Program-made: the position numbers and the translations under genes
Shown here: positions 58,583 through 64,000 of the stretch, in pieces
How positions within the stretch are numbered: the first letter of the stretch is position 1
Layout: each line of letters begins with the position of its first letter
Notes under the pieces: model-generated
What the model was told of the DNA's origin: nothing
Database searches by the model: none
Seen by the model: the letters and a program-made list of their open reading frames with translations, nothing else
DNA from: Bordetella parapertussis
Lineage (GTDB): Bacteria; Pseudomonadota; Gammaproteobacteria; Burkholderiales; Burkholderiaceae_C
DNA length: 64,000 nucleotides
Reading direction: 5' to 3'
Assembly: GCA_945878065.1 (NCBI GenBank)
Contig: CAMDXA010000001.1
Span: forward strand, 100,073-164,072

Positions 58583-59467
58583 TCAGCGGTTTGGCAACAA
58601 CTTGATGGGATCAATCGGTTTGCCCTGTTTGCGAATTTCAAAATGCAACTTGATTTGCTCTGATTCTGAATTCCCCATTTCCGCTATTTTTTGTCCTTTT
58701 TTTACGGACTGTTCTTCGCGAACCAATAATGTTTGGTTATGGGCATATGCAGTTAAATAGTTATTGTTGTGCTTGAGGATGATCAAATTTCCATAGCCCC
58801 TCAAACCCGCACCAGCATAGACAACACGTCCATCGGCAGCCGCCATCACAGAGTCCCCAAGTTTTCCAGCAATATCAATACCTTTGTTTTTCGCCTCATC
58901 AAAAGTTGACTGCACCGAACCAGCGGCAGGCCAGCCAAATGCCATGGCTTCCTCGGTTGTTTCAGTCGCAGCATTGCTAGGCGATTTGGCACTTGTAGTA
59001 TTTTCAGTGTTTGCAGGTATTTCTTGGCCAGAAGTAACTGAACCGGGTGATGTGACAGGCTTGACAACCACTGCTTCAGGGGCAGATTCGCCCGAAGGCG
59101 GTAAAACACGCAACACTTGTCCAACCTCAATCAAATTTGGATTTTCGATGGTATTCCAACGGATGATGTCGCGCCAATTTTGTCCATGATCAAGACCAAT
59201 TCGAATCAATGTATCACCAGGCTTTACGGTGTAATAACCGGGTTTTACTGCTGCATCGGCTGGCGCAATAGCGGCGGCCTTTTTAGTCGTCGAGCGAGGG
59301 GTTTCATATGTCGATTTTGAAACCGCTTGTGATTTAGGTTTGTTACGGTCTTCAACAGGTGCAGGAGCTCCGCGCCCGGATATTGCGCAACCAGAAACAA
59401 ATGCTGCGGTTGCCAAGCACAGACAAATCAGGCGAATGCACATGGAAAATGGGTTTACAAATTTCAT
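58583..59467 (-). CDS. nlpD: lipoprotein NlpD (LysM plus degenerate M23 domain)
   Basis: Outer-membrane lipoprotein that activates a cell-wall amidase at division. The 294-residue product has a lipobox FVSGC (Cys near residue 27), a LysM domain (about 78-122: [25 protein letters not shown]), a Pro/Thr/Ser-rich linker, and a LytM/M23 domain (about 185-292). The zinc-binding His of active M23 peptidases is replaced (NKGIDIAG), as in E. coli NlpD, so it should be non-catalytic. Its start overlaps the pcm stop (ATGA). Confidence 0.95.
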   Translation of the reverse strand: MKFVNPFSMCIRLICLCLATAAFVSGCAISGRGAPAPVEDRNKPKSQAVSKSTYETPRSTTKKAAAIAPADAAVKPGYYTVKPGDTLIRIGLDHGQNWRDIIRWNTIENPNLIEVGQVLRVLPPSGESAPEAVVVKPVTSPGSVTSGQEIPANTENTTSAKSPSNAATETTEEAMAFGWPAAGSVQSTFDEAKNKGIDIAGKLGDSVMAAADGRVVYAGAGLRGYGNLIILKHNNNYLTAYAHNQTLLVREEQSVKKGQKIAEMGNSESEQIKLHFEIRKQGKPIDPIKLLPNR

Positions 59468-60264
59468 TCAGACAACCCCGAGAGTAAAGGGACGAAATTC
59501 ACCGGTTCAAGAACGGTTTTATGTATACCCGCTGAGGTTTTATCAATCACAACCAAACTTTGGCTTCCTTTTGTCACTGACATCGGTGCAACCAGTCGAC
59601 CCCCGTCAGCCAATTGCTCTATCCATTCGGTTGGAATATTTTCTCCGCCAGCGGCAGCAATGATCCCTGCATAAGGTGCCCCGGAGGGATACCCCTGCAA
59701 GCCATCACCAAACAGCAAATGCAAATTCCCAAGCCGCATCGGTCTGATATTTTCTCTGGCGCGCTCATACAGTCCTTTGATACGCTCAATACTGTAAACC
59801 TCTTGTGAGACATGACTCAACAGCGCCGCTTGGTAACCGCAACCTGTGCCTATTTCCAGCACCCGACCTAATTTACCGGTGATTCTCAAATTCTTACCCT
59901 GTCTTAACAATTCAATCATCCGGGCAACCACATTTGGCTTTGAAATAGTCTGTCCAAAGCCAATAGGCAAGCTGGTGTCCTCATACGCTTGGTTAGCCAA
60001 AGCCGTATCAAGAAATTTATGACGCTCAACCGCGAGCATGGCATTCAAAACCAATTCATCTTCAATGCCGCCCTCTGCCAACCTTCTCACCATGGTAGAT
60101 CTGACGGTTGCCGAGTCAAGTCCCAATCCAGATGCAGCAGAGGAAGCCACCGTATGTTGCTTAGCTGTACCTCCTGCTACCCAACTCAAAGGGGAAGATG
60201 GTTTAACCAACTTTTGCGGTGGGCTGGTATTGAATTTTGCAGGGAAACTTGGTCGAGATTTCAT
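59464..60264 (-). CDS. pcm: protein-L-isoaspartate O-methyltransferase
   Basis: Repairs age-damaged proteins by methylating L-isoaspartyl residues. From the ATG at 60264 it has 266 residues. A Ser/Pro-rich N-terminal extension of about 55 residues precedes the canonical enzyme, which has ANQAYEDTSLPIGFGQTISKP (in parts) and the SAM motif VLEIGTGCGYQAALL, then ILVTAA-like GIIAAAGG. Overlaps the surE stop by four bases and nlpD by four bases. Confidence 0.95.
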   Translation of the reverse strand: MKSRPSFPAKFNTSPPQKLVKPSSPLSWVAGGTAKQHTVASSAASGLGLDSATVRSTMVRRLAEGGIEDELVLNAMLAVERHKFLDTALANQAYEDTSLPIGFGQTISKPNVVARMIELLRQGKNLRITGKLGRVLEIGTGCGYQAALLSHVSQEVYSIERIKGLYERARENIRPMRLGNLHLLFGDGLQGYPSGAPYAGIIAAAGGENIPTEWIEQLADGGRLVAPMSVTKGSQSLVVIDKTSAGIHKTVLEPVNFVPLLSGLSE

Positions 60265-61025
60265 TCGACCTTTTCCAAGTGCGTCACGCAATCTTGCCAA
60301 CTGGCCAAGCCTTGGTGATCCGTCAAATCGACTTGCAATGGGGTGATGGCAACATGCCCTTCAGCGGTCGCAAAAAAATCGGTGTCATGCGCTTCATCTT
60401 TGGCAAGCCCTGCACCACCAATCCAATACATGGTTTCCCCCCGAGGATTAACTTGGGTGATCACTCGCTCAGCCGGATGCCTTCTTCCCAATCTGCAAAT
60501 TTTGGGGGCTTTCAATTCATTGAAAGGTTTATTTGGAATATTTACGTTAAGCAACCAAGGCGAGTTCTCTGGCATTGATCTTTGTGTCATGCTTTGAACA
60601 AACGCCATCGCCCATTGGGCAGCATCATCAATATTTCCCCAGCCTCTTTCAACTTGACTAAACGCAATGGCAGGAATACCCATGAGATAAGCCTCCATGG
60701 CGGCACCTACCGTGCCTGAATAAATGGTGTCGTCCCCCATGTTGGCGCCATTATTGATGCCGGAGACCACCAGATCAGGTTTGTATCCGAGCAAACCGGT
60801 TAAGGCAATATGTACACAATCCGCAGGCGTTCCAGTGACATAACGAAATCCATTTTCAGCTTGTCGAATGTAAATGGGGGAATGCAGTGTCAAGGCATTA
60901 GATTTAGCACTGTTATTTTGCTCAGGGGCGACAACTTCCACATCTGCAATTTTTCTCATGGCGTTAAACAAAGCGATAATGCCGGGAGCTTGGTAGCCGT
61001 CGTCGTTTGAAATCAAAATTCTCAT
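60261..61025 (-). CDS. surE: 5'/3'-nucleotidase SurE
   Basis: Metal-dependent nucleotidase and exopolyphosphatase linked to stationary-phase survival. The 254-residue sequence begins MRILISNDDGYQAPG with the metal-binding Asp pair at 8-9. It also has PEQNNSAKSNALT, GTPADCVHIAL, LVVSGINNGANMGDDTIYSGTVGAA (in parts) and the C-terminal TDHQGL. First gene of surE-pcm-nlpD-rlmD. Confidence 0.98.
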   Translation of the reverse strand: MRILISNDDGYQAPGIIALFNAMRKIADVEVVAPEQNNSAKSNALTLHSPIYIRQAENGFRYVTGTPADCVHIALTGLLGYKPDLVVSGINNGANMGDDTIYSGTVGAAMEAYLMGIPAIAFSQVERGWGNIDDAAQWAMAFVQSMTQRSMPENSPWLLNVNIPNKPFNELKAPKICRLGRRHPAERVITQVNPRGETMYWIGGAGLAKDEAHDTDFFATAEGHVAITPLQVDLTDHQGLASWQDCVTHLEKVE

Positions 61026-61111
61026 GAATTACCCTCTAAAACCTGATTGTAGGGTGAGAGGATGGCCTTCAAAACCTCCCACAACCCGCACTTTTTTCTA
61101 AGGAACGAATC

Positions 61112-62092
61112 ATGCACGCTTGGCTTTGTGAAAACCCCATTGGTGTTGAAGCCCTTCACTGGAAAGAACTGCCTACGCCAGTTCCAGCGGCCAACGAAGT
61201 ATTGATCAGGATTGAAGCAGCCAGCTTGAATTTTCCCGATGTTTTGATCGTTCAAAACAAATACCAAATGAAACCGCCACTTCCCTTTGTGCCGGGTTCT
61301 GAATACGCCGGAAAAATTGAGGCGATTGGCAAAGAAGTTACCCACCTAAAAATTGGACAATCCGTGGCATGCCTGAGCGGCACGGGCGGATTTGGAACGC
61401 ATACTATCGCACCAGCACATTTGTGTCTGCCTTTGCCGAGCGGATTCGATCCTGTGGATGCAGCAGCCTTCATCATGATTTACGCCACTTCCTACCATGC
61501 ACTGGTGGACAGAGCGCTACTCCAGCCGAACGAAACTGTATTCATCATGGGTGCGGCGGGCGGTGTTGGAACGTCGGCCATTCAGATTGCCAAGGCCGTA
61601 GGCGCAAAAGTGATTGCCGCAGCGTCTACACAAGAAAAATGTGATTTTTGTCTGAAACTGGGCGCCGACCATGCCATCAACTACAGCGACAACAATTTCA
61701 GAGATAAGCTCAAAGAGTTAACAGGTGGAAAAGGTCCGGACGTGATTTACGACCCGGTAGGTGGCGAATTCACCGAACCCGCTTTTCGTTCCATTGCATG
61801 GCGAGGTCGCTATTTAGTGGTCGGCTTTGCCTCTGGTCCTATTCCTTCAATACCACTTAATCTGCCGCTGCTCAAAGGAGCATCACTCATGGGGGTTTTC
61901 TGGGGCGATTTTGCCAAACGCGAACCAGCAAATAATGCAAAGATGATGCAAACTTTGATTGACTGGTACCAACAGAAAAAAATCAAACCACCCATAGACT
62001 GCACGATGCCGATGAGCGAATTACCTGCCGCATATGACCGCATGAATTCCCGCGCCGTCATGGGTAAATTGGTCATGGTCAACCCAGCGTGA
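61112..62092 (+). CDS. NADPH:quinone oxidoreductase family protein
   Basis: A 326-residue zinc-free member of the medium-chain dehydrogenase superfamily. Features: an N-terminal GroES-like domain (VLIRIEAASLNFPDVLIVQNKY, VPGSEYAGKIEAIG in family form) and a nucleotide-binding domain with MGAAGGVGTSAIQIAKAVGA (about 146-165). It ends in PAAYDRMNSRAVMGKLVM. The zinc-binding Cys residues of alcohol dehydrogenases are absent. The physiological substrate is unknown. Confidence 0.92.
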   Translation: MHAWLCENPIGVEALHWKELPTPVPAANEVLIRIEAASLNFPDVLIVQNKYQMKPPLPFVPGSEYAGKIEAIGKEVTHLKIGQSVACLSGTGGFGTHTIAPAHLCLPLPSGFDPVDAAAFIMIYATSYHALVDRALLQPNETVFIMGAAGGVGTSAIQIAKAVGAKVIAAASTQEKCDFCLKLGADHAINYSDNNFRDKLKELTGGKGPDVIYDPVGGEFTEPAFRSIAWRGRYLVVGFASGPIPSIPLNLPLLKGASLMGVFWGDFAKREPANNAKMMQTLIDWYQQKKIKPPIDCTMPMSELPAAYDRMNSRAVMGKLVMVNPA

Positions 62093-62174
62093 TCAAACTA
62101 TAAATCGATGGCAAAATAGTTTCTTCGGTTTTTGTCTGAAGTTGTTCAATCCTCATTAACTTAAAAGGTCATTC

Positions 62175-62768
62175 ATGGCGCAAATTCTTCAATCTCTTTA
62201 CAAAACATTGTTCGCGGGTTTGGTTTTACTGATCGTTGTTTTGTTCGTCACAACATCCGTCACCGGTAATCCGATCCAATTCAGCCATGCTTGGGGTAGT
62301 TTCGTGATGCGGTGGTTGCACGTTGCTTCAGGCACTATGTGGATAGGCTTGCTTTGGTATTTCAACTTTGTACAAATTCCTTCCATGGCCAGCATTCCAG
62401 ATGAACAGAAACCGGCTATCAGCAAAGTTATTGCGCCAACAGCGCTGTTTTGGTTCCGTTACGGCGCTCTGGCCACGGTCGTCACAGGCCTGCTGCTGGC
62501 TTGGATGCAGGGCTATATCGTCAGTGCATTGACTTTACAACCAGGCGTAGTCGCCATCGGATTGGGAATGTGGATCGCACTGGTGATGGCATTTAATGTC
62601 TGGTTCATTATTTGGCCAAACCAGAAGAAAGCTCTGGGTATGGTGGTTGTAGAAGCGCCAGAAAAAGCCAAAGCAGCCAGAACAGCAATGCTGACATCAC
62701 GCATCAACACCATGCTCTCCATTACCATGCTTTACATGATGGTCGCTCAGCAAAACGCCGCGCTGTAA
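62175..62768 (+). CDS. PuuD-like membrane protein (urate hydroxylase N-terminal domain only)
   Basis: A 197-residue integral membrane protein with five hydrophobic segments (near 12-30, 43-63, 88-110, 118-148 and 175-192). It follows the pattern of the PuuD N-terminal domain: MRWLHVASGTMWIGLLWYFNFVQIP (in parts), ISKVIAPTALFWFRYGALATVVTG and MAFNVWFIIWPNQKKALG. Full PuuD proteins carry a C-terminal cytochrome c for urate oxidation; none is present here. No purine-degradation genes are near. The true function is uncertain. Confidence 0.85.
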   Translation: MAQILQSLYKTLFAGLVLLIVVLFVTTSVTGNPIQFSHAWGSFVMRWLHVASGTMWIGLLWYFNFVQIPSMASIPDEQKPAISKVIAPTALFWFRYGALATVVTGLLLAWMQGYIVSALTLQPGVVAIGLGMWIALVMAFNVWFIIWPNQKKALGMVVVEAPEKAKAARTAMLTSRINTMLSITMLYMMVAQQNAAL

Positions 62769-62792
62769 GAACATTGAATAGGTAAGCAAATT

Positions 62793-62872
62793 AAACCGCT
62801 CCGTGTGGCTCAACCACCTTTTAGCCTGATTTCTGTCTGACCAAAAGGTGATCTTCACAGAGCGGTTTTTTT
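62793..62872 (+). terminator. compound hairpin with T run after the PuuD-like gene
   Basis: AAACCGCTC (62793-62801) pairs with GAGCGGTTT (62860-62868), extended by TGTG/CACA. Nested inside, CACCTTTT (62815-62822) pairs exactly with AAAAGGTG (62843-62850). Seven T residues follow. It probably ends transcription of the PuuD-like gene. It lies 20 bases before the left end of the insertion sequence. Confidence 0.7.
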
Positions 62873-62891
62873 ATGGTTACTACAACTACCT

Positions 62892-62917
62892 TGACCTGCC
62901 CCCTTCCAGCCGTACCA
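62892..62917 (+). repeat. probable left terminal inverted repeat of the IS
   Basis: Begins TGACCTGCCCCCTTCC, with the TG terminus and C-rich body typical of this IS group. The exact length is a guess because the right repeat is not in the window. Confidence 0.55.
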
Positions 62918-62959
62918 ACGTAATGTTTGTGAAGTCCGTCACCATGGAGAATGACGGGC

Positions 62960-63226
62960 ATGAAGAAGAGCAGATTTACCGACGAACAGATCATTGGGTT
63001 CTTGCGGCAAGCCGAAGCAGGCATGCCGATCAAGGAGTTGTGCCGCAGCGGCGGTTTTAGCGATGCTACTTTCTACAAATGGCGGGCCAAGTACGGTGGG
63101 ATGCAGGCCTCAGATGCGGGCAAGCTGCGCGAGCTTGAGTCTGAGAACGCCAAGCTGAAGAAATTGCTGGCTGAGGCCCACCTGGACATTCATGCCCTCA
63201 AAGGCGTATTTGGGGTAAAGCGCTAG
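62960..63226 (+). CDS. IS3-family transposase OrfA
   Basis: An 88-residue DNA-binding component with a helix-turn-helix (FTDEQIIGFLRQAEAG, GGFSDATFYKWRAKYGG) and a leucine-zipper-like helix (LRELESENAKLKKLLAE). The ATG at 62960 has GGAG ten bases upstream; an ATG nine bases earlier is too close to it. Near its end GTA AAG (63215-63220) is a possible -1 slippage site that would join it to OrfB. Confidence 0.92.
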   Translation: MKKSRFTDEQIIGFLRQAEAGMPIKELCRSGGFSDATFYKWRAKYGGMQASDAGKLRELESENAKLKKLLAEAHLDIHALKGVFGVKR

Positions 63227-63258
63227 CCCCACAGGTCAAGCGTGAGGCGATCGGCAAG

Positions 63259-64000
63259 ATGATTGAGCAGTTTCAACTCTCCGAGCGCCGTGCCTGCCGA
63301 CTTGTGGGGCTGAGCAGAGACAGTTTTCGCAACCCACCCATGGCCAGTGAGCAAACACAGGCCCTGCGATGCCGCGTCGTGGATATTGCGCATCAGCGTC
63401 GTCGGTTTGGTTACCGCCGGGTGCATGACTTGCTGCGCCGGGACTTTCCTGGTGTGAATCACAAGCGGGTGTACCGCTTGTACCGAGAAGCCAATCTGGC
63501 TGTGCGTAAACGCAAGAAGATCAAACGGCCCCTCAATGAGCGGGTACCGTTGCAACTGGCCAAGGCGGTCAATGAGGTGTGGAGTATGGATTTCGTATCC
63601 GACAGCTTGAGCAATGGACGCAGGCTCAAATACTTGACGGTGGCCGATGACTTCAGCCACGAGTGTGTGGACATTGCTGTGGACTTCGGGATCTCGGGTG
63701 AGTATGTGACCCGCTTGTTAGACAGGGCAGCCGTATTCAGGGGCTATCCAGATATGGTGAGGACCGACAACGGGCCAGAGTTCACCAGCAGGGTGTTCAT
63801 GGCATGGGCACAAACACATGGAATTCGTCACATCTTGATTCAACCGGGTCGCCCTATGCAAAACGGCTATATCGAGAGTTTCAACGGCAAGTTTCGGGAT
63901 GAACACCTTAATGAGAGTTGGTTCGAAACATTGCAACAAGCAAGGAATGCGGCCTCGATCTGGAAACAGGACTACAACCAGGTCAGACCACATAGCAGCG
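63259..64000 (+). CDS. IS3-family transposase OrfB, DDE integrase (cut by window edge)
   Basis: Catalytic part of the transposase in the -1 frame relative to OrfA. The frame is open from 63175, and the first ATG is at 63259. The rve-type catalytic domain shows the DDE residues: first Asp in VWSMDFVSD, second in RTDNGPEF, and Glu in QNGYIESFNGKFRDE. An upstream HTH_21-like segment (FGYRRVHDLLRRDFP, NHKRVYRLYREANL) is intact. The last residues (about DYNQVRPHSS) and stop lie past 64000. It is probably made as an OrfAB fusion by frameshifting. Confidence 0.93.
   Translation, partial: MIEQFQLSERRACRLVGLSRDSFRNPPMASEQTQALRCRVVDIAHQRRRFGYRRVHDLLRRDFPGVNHKRVYRLYREANLAVRKRKKIKRPLNERVPLQLAKAVNEVWSMDFVSDSLSNGRRLKYLTVADDFSHECVDIAVDFGISGEYVTRLLDRAAVFRGYPDMVRTDNGPEFTSRVFMAWAQTHGIRHILIQPGRPMQNGYIESFNGKFRDEHLNESWFETLQQARNAASIWKQDYNQVRPHSS

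Larger units (their letters stand above)
62892..64000 (+). mobile_element. IS3-family insertion sequence, left part (runs off the window)
   Basis: The element has the two overlapping reading frames of an IS3-family transposase in a -1 relation, starting about 60 bases inside a TGACCTGCCCCC sequence that matches the form of IS3-family (IS407-like) terminal repeats. The right end is outside the window, so the inverted repeat pair and target-site duplication cannot be confirmed. The reading frames look intact up to the edge, so the copy may be active. Confidence 0.85.

Noticed and set aside
58583..59467. NlpD as an active zinc endopeptidase
   Set aside because: The first zinc-binding His position is not conserved (NKGIDIAG), as in the known non-catalytic NlpD activators.

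Overview
The window looks like chromosomal DNA of a betaproteobacterium of the order Burkholderiales, probably close to Comamonadaceae. The signs are the conserved gene orders fabI / yejABEF / rimP-nusA-infB, thrS-infC-rpmI-rplT-pheS-pheT-ihfA-merR-tRNA-Pro, alaA-hom-thrC-moeA-moaD-moaE-clpB, rpsF-priB-rpsR-rplI-dnaB and surE-pcm-nlpD-rlmD, together with phaC/phaB, a lysine-rich histone-like SWIB protein and an infC gene with a rare ATC start. No base composition was computed; by eye the right half is more AT-rich than the left. Almost all of it is core genome, with one insertion sequence running off the right edge.

Layout. 1-3695: infB (cut by the window edge), nusA and rimP on the minus strand. 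3712-9288: a complete YejABEF-type peptide importer on the minus strand, divergent from fabI. 10195-11208: dusA. 11209-12126: an AT-rich gap and an unrecognised 138-residue gene. 12163-14522: polyhydroxybutyrate genes phaC-phaB. 14588-19526: pgeF, maiA, a NUDIX hydrolase, an acyl-CoA dehydrogenase and a lactate permease. 19637-27443: a more accessory stretch with a lipoprotein/ParA-like pair, an epoxide-hydrolase-like protein, an Adhesin_E-like secreted protein, a di-haem peroxidase, fhs, a PEBP-like secreted protein, an SDR, and a zinc-ribbon/truncated-globin gene paired with an orphan recombinase core-binding domain. 27581-35546: tRNA-Pro(GGG) and the translation cluster. 35667-37918: aceA with a 20-bp palindrome upstream, and the histone-like gene. 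37976-46620: clpB, molybdenum cofactor genes, threonine synthesis and an alanine-type aminotransferase. 46706-55838: an Mth938-like protein, bcp, phoH, dnaB, the S6/PriB/S18/L9 operon, and ppsA with its regulator. 55845-62768: a GlcG/HbpS-like protein, a Bax-inhibitor-like membrane protein, rlmD, nlpD, pcm, surE, a quinone oxidoreductase and a PuuD-like membrane protein. 62892-64000: the left part of an IS3-family element.

Metabolic picture: an aerobic heterotroph that imports lactate and oligopeptides, stores carbon as PHB, uses the glyoxylate shunt (aceA) and gluconeogenesis (ppsA/ppsR), and makes molybdopterin.

I found no CRISPR array, prophage, toxin-antitoxin pair or clear defence system. 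The observations most worth a second look are the zinc-ribbon globin plus orphan core-binding-domain pair, a MerR-type promoter architecture upstream of bcp, the palindromic candidate operator upstream of aceA, the absence of rpoS between nlpD and rlmD, terminator-like hairpins directly in front of rimP and thrS, and the uncharacterised gene at 11710-12126.
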